From Ruminococcaceae bacterium UBA5450 (GTDB lineage: Bacteria; Bacillota; Clostridia; Oscillospirales; Acutalibacteraceae), in assembly GCA_002424295.1 (NCBI GenBank), contig DIQY01000067.1:1-6736 (forward strand): a stretch of DNA of 6,736 nucleotides, read 5' to 3'. Made by a program: the position numbers and the translations under genes. How positions within the stretch are numbered: the first letter of the stretch is position 1; every line of letters begins with the position of its first letter. Positions 1-4,967 of the stretch are shown here, piece by piece. The notes under the pieces are model-generated. The model was not told the DNA's origin. It made no database searches and saw only the letters and a list, made by a program, of their open reading frames with translations.

Positions 1-187
1 AGAAGACGAAAACAGCATTACCGCCGAGACAAATATTGCGGATGATTTGGGCGCGGATTCCTTGGACGTCGTTGATTTGCTGATGAGCATTGAGGATGAA
101 TTCGAACTGGAAATTCCGGATGAAGAAGTAGAAAATCTCAAGACTGTCGGTGATCTGGTCAAGTATATTGAAGACCACATCGGATAA
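1..187 (+). CDS. acpP: Acyl carrier protein, 3' part (5' end outside window)
   Basis: This is the C-terminal 61 residues of an acyl carrier protein, the small acidic protein that carries growing acyl chains on a 4'-phosphopantetheine arm in type II fatty acid synthesis in the cytosol. The reading frame enters at base 2 and ends with TAA at 185-187. The serine that receives the phosphopantetheine lies in the hallmark DSL motif (codons 56-64, inside LGADSLDVVDL). It is followed by the family's acidic helix (EDEFELEIPDEE) and the C-terminal LKTVGDLVKYIE segment. Complete ACPs are about 75-80 residues, so roughly 15 residues are missing upstream. It is a separate transcription unit from yabP, because a strong terminator follows 17 bases after the stop. 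In many Firmicutes rnc follows acpP; here yabP follows instead. The identification is secure; the start and promoter cannot be seen. Confidence 0.96.
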   Translation, partial: EDENSITAETNIADDLGADSLDVVDLLMSIEDEFELEIPDEEVENLKTVGDLVKYIEDHIG

Positions 188-204
188 AAAGTTGATTCTT
201 CATT

Positions 205-233
205 GCCTGCAGCATTTTGCTGCAGGCTTTTTT
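205..233 (+). terminator. Intrinsic terminator of acpP
   Basis: A perfect 10 bp stem, 205-214 (GCCTGCAGCA) with 218-227 (TGCTGCAGGC), closes on a three-base loop and is followed by six Ts at 228-233. This is a textbook Rho-independent terminator, placed just after the ACP stop. Confidence 0.95.
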
Positions 234-234
234 A

Positions 235-343
235 TTAGAAGCGAAAGTGTATTATTAGGAAAAACCGTGGCAAGATCTTTTAAAATCAAAATTGAAATTT
301 GACGAAAAATAAAATATTTTTAGAAACAACTAATCGCTTCTAA
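235..343. repeat. Distant inverted repeat flanking an AT-rich spacer
   Basis: TTAGAAGCGA (235-244) is the perfect reverse complement of TCGCTTCTAA (334-343), with 89 bases between. The enclosed sequence is AT-rich and shows no gene or obvious folded RNA. About one such 10 bp pair within 100 bases is expected by chance in a window this size, so its meaning is uncertain. Confidence 0.35.
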
Positions 344-363
344 CGAAAGAATAAGGGCAAAAG

Positions 364-392
364 GGATAATCGTTTTTTTCTGTGCATAGAAT
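364..392 (+). promoter_or_regulatory. Candidate SigE-type sporulation promoter for yabP
   Basis: CATAGAAT at 385-392 matches 7 of 8 positions of the SigE -10 consensus CATACAMT. GGATAAT at 364-370 matches 5 of 7 positions of the -35 consensus KMATATT, and the spacer is exactly 14 bp. yabP is known to be SigE-controlled in Bacillus subtilis, which makes the assignment sensible. Transcription would start near 398-400, which places the ribosome binding site (398-405) at the very 5' end of the message; this tight fit is the main doubt. A weaker SigA-like alternative lies upstream (TTGAAA 292-297, 17 bp, TATTTT 315-320). Confidence 0.4.
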
Positions 393-412
393 TGCACGAG
401 GAGGGAAAAACG

Positions 413-694
413 ATGACTGAACCAGAAAAGAATGGAAAAACACCTCATAGCCTGACTCTGGAAAACCGACATATCGTAAAAGCCACTGGCGTTGCACGGG
501 TAGATAGTTTTGATGAAGAGACTGTGATTGCTTATACCGATTATGGGCAGTTGGTGATTAAAGGTCAAAAATTAAAAATCAGCGAACTGAATATGGATAC
601 GGGAAAGCTCTCGGTTGAAGGCGAAGTCGTTTCAATGACCTATGTTGCTGGGCGGGAAGATCAGGGTGGATTCTTTGCTCGCCTGTTCCGCTGA
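413..694 (+). CDS. yabP: Sporulation protein YabP
   Basis: YabP is made in the mother cell during sporulation. It is the forespore-surface protein family encoded next to yabQ, and related YabP/YqfC proteins are linked to spore envelope assembly. The 93-residue product carries the family pattern throughout: HSLTLENR (residues 12-19), TGVARVDSFDEE (25-36), YGQLVIKGQKLKISELN (44-60), LSVEGEVVSMTY (66-77) and the C-terminal GFFARLFR. The length is normal for the family. ATG 413 is chosen because GAGGAGGG (398-405) lies seven bases upstream and homologous proteins begin close to this point; an in-frame TTG at 392 lies upstream of the ribosome binding site and within the putative -10. The stop TGA (692-694) overlaps the yabQ ATG (694) by one base, so the two genes are translationally coupled. 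Confidence in the family is high; the molecular role is incompletely known even in model species. Confidence 0.95.
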   Translation: MTEPEKNGKTPHSLTLENRHIVKATGVARVDSFDEETVIAYTDYGQLVIKGQKLKISELNMDTGKLSVEGEVVSMTYVAGREDQGGFFARLFR

Positions 695-1512
695 TGGATA
701 CGCCTTTGCCCCAACTGATCTGGGGAGCCGGCGCTTTTTTCATTTTGGGGGCGATTGTGGTTCCTTTTTGGGAACTTTTACAGGCTATCTTTATTTTTGT
801 GCATGCAAAGAGACTTTTTAGGACCATTTTGGAGTCTGTCTTTTTAGCTTTGCTGGCACCTTTGATGATGCTTTGGGAGCTGGCTGTCAATTATGGAGAA
901 CTGCGCTTTTTCCATTTGATCAGTGCCGTTGTATCTTTTTGGGTTCTTCACCGAACAGTTGGAAAATGGCTGCGCAAAATCTTTTTGGCAATTTTATCGA
1001 TCCTTAAAAGACTGATTTTTGAGCCAATTAAAAAACTAATCGAATTTTTAGGGAGAAAAATTGAAATCGTTTCTTCCTTTTTCGGAAAGATTCGTGCGAA
1101 ATTAACGTTCTCTGTAAAAAACACCTTGAAACCAAAGCATAAAATAGTGTATAATAAAACTATTCATAACAAGGACTTAAAAAGAAAAGGAGGACAGGGC
1201 CATATGCAGGAAGTACCACCCAAAAAGAAAATTAAAAGCCGAAAAAGCATTCTGCTCAGGCTTGCCCTCTTTGCTTTTGCAGTCTATGTGGTGGTGGCAG
1301 TTACGAATCAGCAGGTACAGATCAGAGAACGAAAACAGGAACTCGACCAACTGAATCATCAGGTGCAGGTGCAGGAGATTGTGAATGATGAAATTCGCCA
1401 TGACCTCAGCACTTCCAGCCAGAGCGATGATTATGTGGAGAGAGTTGCCAGAGAAAGCCTGAGCCTTGCAAAACCCGGTGAACGGATTTTTGTGTGCATG
1501 GGCGGCGAATAA
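694..1512 (+). CDS. yabQ: YabQ spore membrane protein whose frame runs without a stop into DivIC
   Basis: The first ~165 residues are YabQ, a mother-cell membrane protein of the outer forespore membrane needed for spore cortex formation in Bacillus. Visible features are three hydrophobic segments (about residues 7-35, 44-65 and 72-90), the family-typical NYGELRFF (66-73), and a long basic, amphipathic stretch (90-155) ending near KIVYNK, as clostridial YabQ proteins tend to. No stop codon follows. Codons from 1141 to 1203 stay open through the divIC promoter, leader and ribosome binding site and join divIC in frame at Met171. Translation from 694 would therefore give a 272-residue YabQ-DivIC fusion. 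The YabQ part starts at the ATG overlapping the yabP stop (TGATG, 692-696). Either this is a real stop loss or fusion, or an upstream indel hides the normal stop: both other frames close at once (TAG 1145-1147, TAA 1152-1154). The YabQ identity is solid; whether the fusion is made is open. Confidence 0.85.
   Translation: MDTPLPQLIWGAGAFFILGAIVVPFWELLQAIFIFVHAKRLFRTILESVFLALLAPLMMLWELAVNYGELRFFHLISAVVSFWVLHRTVGKWLRKIFLAILSILKRLIFEPIKKLIEFLGRKIEIVSSFFGKIRAKLTFSVKNTLKPKHKIVYNKTIHNKDLKRKGGQGHMQEVPPKKKIKSRKSILLRLALFAFAVYVVVAVTNQQVQIRERKQELDQLNHQVQVQEIVNDEIRHDLSTSSQSDDYVERVARESLSLAKPGERIFVCMGGE
1126..1155 (+). promoter_or_regulatory. SigA-type promoter for divIC, inside the yabQ frame
   Basis: TTGAAA (1126-1131, 5 of 6 matches) and a perfect TATAAT (1150-1155) are separated by 18 bp. 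The predicted start near 1162 leaves a leader of about 40 bases before the divIC ATG. This would let vegetative cells make DivIC independently of the sporulation-specific yabP-yabQ transcript. The divIC ribosome binding site AAGGAGG lies at 1187-1193, ten bases before ATG 1204. Confidence 0.8.
1204..1512 (+). CDS. divIC: Septum formation initiator DivIC (FtsB/DivIC family)
   Basis: DivIC is a bitopic membrane protein of the divisome that works with DivIB and FtsL to activate septal peptidoglycan synthesis. The 102-residue protein has a short basic cytoplasmic tail (PKKKIKSRKS, residues 6-15), one transmembrane helix (about 16-34), a heptad-like coiled coil outside the membrane (about 38-64), and the family's C-terminal block (YVERVARESLSLAKPGERIFV). 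The length and architecture match the FtsB/DivIC family. ATG 1204 is chosen because AAGGAGG (1187-1193) precedes it at a good distance, a SigA promoter lies just upstream, and the sequence from here alone has the complete family architecture. It is nested at the 3' end of the longer frame starting at 694. The position after yabP-yabQ is the same as in Bacillus (yabP-yabQ-divIC-yabR) and separates it from ftsL or ftsB by context. Confidence 0.9.
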   Translation: MQEVPPKKKIKSRKSILLRLALFAFAVYVVVAVTNQQVQIRERKQELDQLNHQVQVQEIVNDEIRHDLSTSSQSDDYVERVARESLSLAKPGERIFVCMGGE

Positions 1513-1566
1513 TCATGATCATGTTATTAGATACAGACAAATTTTTGAGGAGGAAACGGACAATTT

Positions 1567-2073
1567 ATGCAGCTTGAGGTAGGAGCGGTCCTGGAAGGCA
1601 AAGTTACAGGGATCACGAAATTTGGTGCATTTGTAGAATTACCCGAAGGGCACACTGGAATGGTGCATATTTCTGAAATTGCACCGACTTTTGTACAGGA
1701 TATCCATGAATTTGTTTCTGAAGGGCAGACCGTAAAGGTAAAAGTGCTCAATATCACAGAGGAGGGAAAGATCAGCCTTTCTATGAAGAGACTGATGACT
1801 CCTCAGCAGGGACGCGAAGGCCAAGGTGCCGGACGTCCTCGGCAGTCACGTCCGCCTCGTCCGCAGCGCCCGCATATCTCTATGCAGAGCGCGGGCCGTC
1901 CCGGCAATTTTGAATGGCAGCCAAAATCGGCTCCGGAGTCTGCCTCCTTTGAAGATATGATGTCTCATTTTAAGCAGACGAGCGATGAGAAAATTTCAGA
2001 TCTTAAACGGGTTACTGAAAATAAACGCGGTGGCGGAGGCGGGTTCTCACATCACGGTGGTTCTAAATCATAA
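1567..2073 (+). CDS. yabR: S1 domain RNA-binding protein (YabR-like)
   Basis: This is a small cytoplasmic S1-domain protein in the position of Bacillus yabR. The S1 OB-fold covers residues 1-75, with the diagnostic EVGAVLEGKVTGITKFGAFVEL, then GMVHISEIA, GQTVKVKVLNI and KISLSMKRL. A long tail follows: an Arg/Pro/Gln-rich disordered linker (80-120), a conserved-looking acidic helix (SFEDMMSHFKQTSDEKISDLKR, 127-148), and a Gly/His-rich end (KRGGGGGFSHHGG). The single S1 domain with a basic tail suggests RNA or ribosome contact; the target is not known from sequence. The ribosome binding site GAGGAGG (1547-1553) is 13 bases from the ATG, longer than usual, but there is no alternative in-frame start and the S1 domain starts right at the first residue. 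It follows divIC by 54 bases with no terminator between, so it probably shares the divIC transcript. The symbol rests on synteny plus domain. Confidence 0.88.
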   Translation: MQLEVGAVLEGKVTGITKFGAFVELPEGHTGMVHISEIAPTFVQDIHEFVSEGQTVKVKVLNITEEGKISLSMKRLMTPQQGREGQGAGRPRQSRPPRPQRPHISMQSAGRPGNFEWQPKSAPESASFEDMMSHFKQTSDEKISDLKRVTENKRGGGGGFSHHGGSKS

Positions 2074-2080
2074 TAAGAAT

Positions 2081-2127
2081 AGGCGGAAAGCTTTGCAGAA
2101 AGTCGATTTTTGCTTTCCTTTCTGCCT
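2081..2127 (+). other. Competing hairpins in the leader of the amidohydrolase gene
   Basis: AGGCGGAAAG (2081-2090) can pair over 10 positions (one G-U) with CTTTCTGCCT (2118-2127). Two mutually exclusive alternatives are GCAGAAAG (2095-2102) with CTTTCTGC (2118-2125), and GGAAAGC (2085-2091) with GCTTTCC (2112-2118). The pyrimidine segment CTGCCTTT (2122-2129) can also pair with GGAGGCAG (2144-2151), which belongs to the adjacent terminator. The pairings are seen in the sequence; a regulatory role is inference. Confidence 0.4.
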
Positions 2128-2130
2128 TTC

Positions 2131-2164
2131 ATCGGGATTGCCCGGAGGCAGTCCCGATTTTTTT
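2131..2164 (+). terminator. Intrinsic terminator between the S1 gene and the amidohydrolase
   Basis: ATCGGGATTGCC (2131-2142) pairs with GGCAGTCCCGAT (2147-2158) as a continuous 12 bp stem (one G-U) around a CGGA loop. The 3' arm runs into seven Ts (2158-2164). It ends the sporulation/division unit. Its T-tract stops two bases before the ribosome binding site of the next gene, so it may also act as an attenuator for that gene. Confidence 0.9.
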
Positions 2165-2176
2165 GCAGGAGGAATT

Positions 2177-3361
2177 ATGCTCTTTATTCATTGTGAACTT
2201 TATCCGATGGAGGGGCCAGTCATTTCGGACGGTTGGATCGAAACAAAAGGCTCTCGGATCGAAAAAATAGGAAAAATGCCGGCGCCTTCCGGATGCGGCC
2301 GAATGATAGACTGCAAAGGTGCGAAAGTTTATCCCGGATTTGTAGACGCTCATACTCATCTCGGAATGTGGGAAGATGCGCTCACTTTTGAAGGGGACGA
2401 CGGCAACGAAGAAACCGATCCGGTTACACCTCAGCTGCGTGCGATCGATGCCGTAAATCCGCGGGACCGCTGCTTTACAGACGCATTGGAAGCCGGCATC
2501 ACAACGGTGGTGACCGGCCCGGGCAGCGCAAATCCGATCGGCGGTCAGATGGCGGCTTTAAAAACATATGGAGATTGTATTGACGAGATGATCGTAAAGG
2601 CGCCGCTGGCAATCAAAATGGCACTGGGAGAAAATCCAAAAACCGTTTATCACGGAAAGGATAGAACCCCTTCTACCCGTATGGCAACGGCGGCATTAAT
2701 ACGGGAAGAACTTTTTAAGGCGCAAAGATATTTAAGTGACCTTAAAAGAAGTGAAAAAGATGAAGATGTCGATCCGCCGGAATTTGATATTAAATCGGAA
2801 GCACTGATTCCGGCTTTGCAAAGGAAGATCCAGGTCCATTTTCATGCGCATCGCGCCGATGATATTTTTACCGCAATTCGGATTGCAGAGGAATTTCATC
2901 TGGATTATGTGATCATTCACGGAACGGAAGGCTATGAGATTGCAAAGACGCTTCGCAAAAAGAAAGCCCGTATCCTTTCCGGACCATTTTTTACAGACCG
3001 CAGCAAACCGGAACTGCACGATCAAACGCCGGCAAATCCTGGAATTCTTGAAAAATTCGGGATCCCGACGGCAATCGTAACAGATCACCCGGTGATTCCG
3101 TTACAGTATCTGACGATGTGTGCAGGTCTTGCGATGCGGGAGGGAATGAGCCGTGAAGGCGCATTGCGCGCTATTACGCTTACGCCTGCAGAAATTTGTG
3201 GAATTTCAGACCGCGTGGGAAGTCTCCTTCCCGGAAAAGACGCCGATCTTGTTTTCTTTTTTGGTGACCCGCTTTCCGGATATGAAAAGCCGGCGGCAGT
3301 AGTTGCCGGAGGAAAAATCGTTTTTGAACATTTTAATAAAAATTCAGATTCAGAACAATAA
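2177..3361 (+). CDS. Metal-dependent amidohydrolase, imidazolonepropionase-related (COG1228-like)
   Basis: The 394-residue protein belongs to the amidohydrolase superfamily: TIM-barrel hydrolases that cleave C-N or related bonds with one or two bound metal ions. The N-terminal beta sandwich reads GWIETKGSRIEKIG. The metal-binding HTH (His59, His61) follows GFVDA. Further likely ligands are His residues in HFHAH (221-225), His248 in IIHGTE, and the catalytic Asp303 in TDHP. The C-terminal sandwich has the typical GSLLPGKDADLVFFFGDP. Lys147 is a candidate carboxylated or bridging lysine, but that is a guess. A charged insertion lies at about residues 185-205. The substrate cannot be read from the sequence, and no histidine-degradation genes are nearby to argue for imidazolonepropionase itself. 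ATG 2177 follows AGGAGG (2167-2172) with only four bases between; the frame is open further upstream, but that overlaps the real S1 gene. The fumarase alpha gene starts 23 bases downstream, so the pair probably forms an operon. Confidence 0.88.
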   Translation: MLFIHCELYPMEGPVISDGWIETKGSRIEKIGKMPAPSGCGRMIDCKGAKVYPGFVDAHTHLGMWEDALTFEGDDGNEETDPVTPQLRAIDAVNPRDRCFTDALEAGITTVVTGPGSANPIGGQMAALKTYGDCIDEMIVKAPLAIKMALGENPKTVYHGKDRTPSTRMATAALIREELFKAQRYLSDLKRSEKDEDVDPPEFDIKSEALIPALQRKIQVHFHAHRADDIFTAIRIAEEFHLDYVIIHGTEGYEIAKTLRKKKARILSGPFFTDRSKPELHDQTPANPGILEKFGIPTAIVTDHPVIPLQYLTMCAGLAMREGMSREGALRAITLTPAEICGISDRVGSLLPGKDADLVFFFGDPLSGYEKPAAVVAGGKIVFEHFNKNSDSEQ

Positions 3362-3384
3362 ATTTAAAAAAGGAGACCGATAAT

Positions 3385-4224
3385 ATGAGAGAAGTTGATA
3401 CAGCACAAATTACAGATACCGTGGCAAGACTTTGCATAGAAGCAAACCGAGAGCTTCCGAAAGATCTGGAAGCGCTGATTCGGACAAAATGTGGCGTGGA
3501 GACTTCTCTGATTGGAAAGAGCATTTTGTGCGATTTATGCAGTAATATGGATGCCGCAAGAGAATTTGGGGTACCGGTGTGTCAGGATACCGGCATGGCG
3601 GTGATCTTTGCAGAGGTCGGGCAGGAAGTTCACTTAAATGGCGATTTTGAAGAAGCCATCAATGCCGGTGTGCGCAAAGGATATGTAGAGGGGCTACTGC
3701 GCTGCTCTGTTGTGAAAGACCCGATTCGCAGAGGGAATACCAATGATAACACTCCTGCGATTTTACATACTCGGCTGGTGCCGGGAGATAAAATCAAATT
3801 GACAGTGGCACCAAAGGGCTTTGGAAGCGAAAACATGAGCCGGATTAAAATGTTTTTCCCGTCTGCAACAGAGGCTGACTTGGTTCAGTTTGCAGTGGAC
3901 AGCGTAAAAGCGGCGGGGAGCAACCCCTGCCCTCCGGTGGTGGTCGGCATCGGCATTGGCGGCGATTTCGAAAAGTGTGCGCTTCTTGCAAAACAGGCAC
4001 TCTGCCGCCCGGTTTCCGAAAAGAACAAAGACCCATATTATGCTTCTCTGGAAGAAAAGATACTTTCCAAAATCAATGAGCTCAATATTGGGCCGCAGGG
4101 CTTCGGCGGGAAAGTAACGGCGCTGGCGGTTGCCATTGAACAGTTTCCAACTCATATTGCCGGCCTTCCGATGGCAGTCAATATGGGCTGCCATGTGACC
4201 CGCCATGCGAGCTGTACCTTGTAG
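3385..4224 (+). CDS. Class I fumarate hydratase alpha subunit (Fe-S hydro-lyase)
   Basis: This is the alpha (catalytic cluster) subunit of the class I, oxygen-sensitive hydro-lyases that interconvert fumarate and malate, or dehydrate tartrate. The 279-residue length fits the two-subunit form. The three cysteines expected to hold the [4Fe-4S] cluster are present: Cys66 in VPVCQDTG, Cys182 in NPCPPVVVGIGIGG and Cys269 in GCHVTRHA. Other family hallmarks are DNTPAILH, VAPKGFGSENMS and GPQGFGGKVTALAV. The ribosome binding site AAGGAG precedes ATG 3385 at normal spacing. In most clostridia the beta subunit gene follows directly; here a 126-base gap and then hpf follow, so any beta partner must be encoded elsewhere. 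Fumarase and L-tartrate dehydratase alpha subunits are too similar to separate by eye; fumarase is the more common function. Only an A/T-only, weak hairpin (4231-4247) follows the stop. Confidence 0.93.
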   Translation: MREVDTAQITDTVARLCIEANRELPKDLEALIRTKCGVETSLIGKSILCDLCSNMDAAREFGVPVCQDTGMAVIFAEVGQEVHLNGDFEEAINAGVRKGYVEGLLRCSVVKDPIRRGNTNDNTPAILHTRLVPGDKIKLTVAPKGFGSENMSRIKMFFPSATEADLVQFAVDSVKAAGSNPCPPVVVGIGIGGDFEKCALLAKQALCRPVSEKNKDPYYASLEEKILSKINELNIGPQGFGGKVTALAVAIEQFPTHIAGLPMAVNMGCHVTRHASCTL

Positions 4225-4287
4225 TTTTTAAAAAATTATTAATTTTTCACAAATACAAGAAAATCACTTTTATTATTTTGGCATATA

Positions 4288-4296
4288 TGCTATATT
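4288..4296 (+). promoter_or_regulatory. Extended -10 promoter for hpf
   Basis: TGCTATATT combines the extended element TGn with a good -10 (TATATT, 4291-4296). The -35 region is T-rich without a clear TTGACA, which is usual for extended -10 promoters. The predicted start is near 4303. The gap from the fumarase stop to hpf holds no other convincing promoter. Confidence 0.65.
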
Positions 4297-4304
4297 GTAA
4301 CTAA

Positions 4305-4323
4305 GAAAACGCAAAGCGTTTTC
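4305..4323 (+). repeat. Perfect inverted repeat in the hpf leader
   Basis: GAAAACGC (4305-4312) and GCGTTTTC (4316-4323) form a perfect 8 bp stem around AAA. With transcription starting near 4303, this would be a hairpin at the extreme 5' end of the mRNA. As DNA it also resembles a dyad operator just downstream of the start. No T-tract follows, so it is not a terminator. Confidence 0.6.
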
Positions 4324-4350
4324 GCTGAAAAGATAAAGGAGATGTTCCGA

Positions 4351-4890
4351 ATGAAAGTTACCATTATTGGACGAAAGGTTAATCTTCGCGATCATTTTAA
4401 AGAGCTTGCGATTAAGAAGCTAAGCCGATTTAACCGCATTTTTGATGAAGATGCGCAGGCAAAAGTAGTGGTCACTTTAGAGAAGAACCGTCAGACTGTG
4501 GAAATTACGATTCAAAACCGCGGAATTTTTTATCGTGCTGAAGATACGGAGCAGGAAATGAATGATGCTCTGGATCAGGTAATCAGCGCTTTGGGGCGTC
4601 AGATCCGCAAGAATAAATCGAAATTGGACAAAGCGGTCCATACGGCGGCAATTGACCAATATATTGCCGATTATGCACCACAAGAGAAAACAGATAAAGA
4701 AGAGGAATATAAAGTTGTGCGCAGTAAACACTTCTTTGTAAAGCCCCTTTCTGTAGAAGAAGCGATCCTCCAGATGAACATGTTGGGACATCAGTTCTTT
4801 ATGTTCCGCAATGAACACACTGGAGAGGTCAATGTCGTTTATAAACGCCGCGACGGAAATTACGGCTTTTTGGAGCCGAACGGCGAATAA
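4351..4890 (+). CDS. hpf: Ribosome hibernation promoting factor, long form
   Basis: HPF binds the 30S decoding region and, in its long form, dimerises 70S ribosomes into inactive 100S particles when growth slows. The 179-residue product has both parts. The N-terminal RaiA/HPF domain (about 1-100) begins MKVTIIGRKVNLRDHFKELAIKKL and contains the RAEDTEQEMNDALDQVISALGRQIRKNK helix. A charged linker (about 105-120) leads to the C-terminal dimerisation domain (about 120-177: KHFFVKPLSVEEAILQMNMLGHQFFMFRN, then VVYKRRDGNYGFLEP). Length and order fit long HPF. ATG 4351 is chosen because AAGGAG (4336-4341) lies nine bases upstream; an in-frame ATG at 4342 abuts this site and is too close to use it. 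It is a single-gene unit with its own promoter and terminator, as expected for a stationary-phase or stress-tuned gene. Confidence 0.96.
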   Translation: MKVTIIGRKVNLRDHFKELAIKKLSRFNRIFDEDAQAKVVVTLEKNRQTVEITIQNRGIFYRAEDTEQEMNDALDQVISALGRQIRKNKSKLDKAVHTAAIDQYIADYAPQEKTDKEEEYKVVRSKHFFVKPLSVEEAILQMNMLGHQFFMFRNEHTGEVNVVYKRRDGNYGFLEPNGE

Positions 4891-4906
4891 AAGCCGAGTT
4901 TATGTC

Positions 4907-4943
4907 GGCAGGGGCGCTCTTTCGTCAGCGCCCCTGCCTTTTT
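4907..4943 (+). terminator. Intrinsic terminator of hpf
   Basis: GGCAGGGGCGCT (4907-4918) pairs perfectly with AGCGCCCCTGCC (4927-4938), giving a very GC-rich 12 bp stem with an eight-base loop, followed by five Ts (4939-4943). It lies between hpf and ypsC, only 15 bases before the ypsC ribosome binding site. Confidence 0.95.
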
Positions 4944-4967
4944 CTGAATTTTTATTATGGAGGTTTT

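Noticed and set aside
264..275. 12-base match ACCGTGGCAAGA to the start of the fumarase gene (3418-3429)
   Set aside because: About one exact 12-base repeat is expected by chance in a window of this size, and the flanks do not match.
362..392. SigH-type promoter reading of AGGGATAAT and AGAAT before yabP
   Set aside because: The spacer is 17 bp instead of about 14 and the -35 core AGGA is altered; the SigE reading fits better.
1514..1523. Perfect palindrome CATGATCATG after divIC
   Set aside because: Several 10 bp palindromes are expected by chance in a window of this size, and it does not line up with a promoter or terminator.
1985..2176. Upstream extension of the amidohydrolase frame to 1985
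   Set aside because: It overlaps the well-supported S1 gene, crosses a terminator, and homology to amidohydrolases begins only at ATG 2177, which has its own ribosome binding site.
3763..4206. Long minus-strand open frames opposite the fumarase gene
   Set aside because: They are shadows of a clear conserved gene, lack ribosome binding sites and look like no recognisable protein.
4225..4247. AAAAATT/AATTTTT hairpin after the fumarase gene as a terminator
   Set aside because: The stem has no G-C pairs and would be too weak for efficient intrinsic termination.
4902..4967. In-frame ATG 22 codons upstream of ypsC
   Set aside because: No ribosome binding site precedes it and its codons cover the hpf terminator hairpin; ATG 4968 has GGAGG and begins the family sequence.
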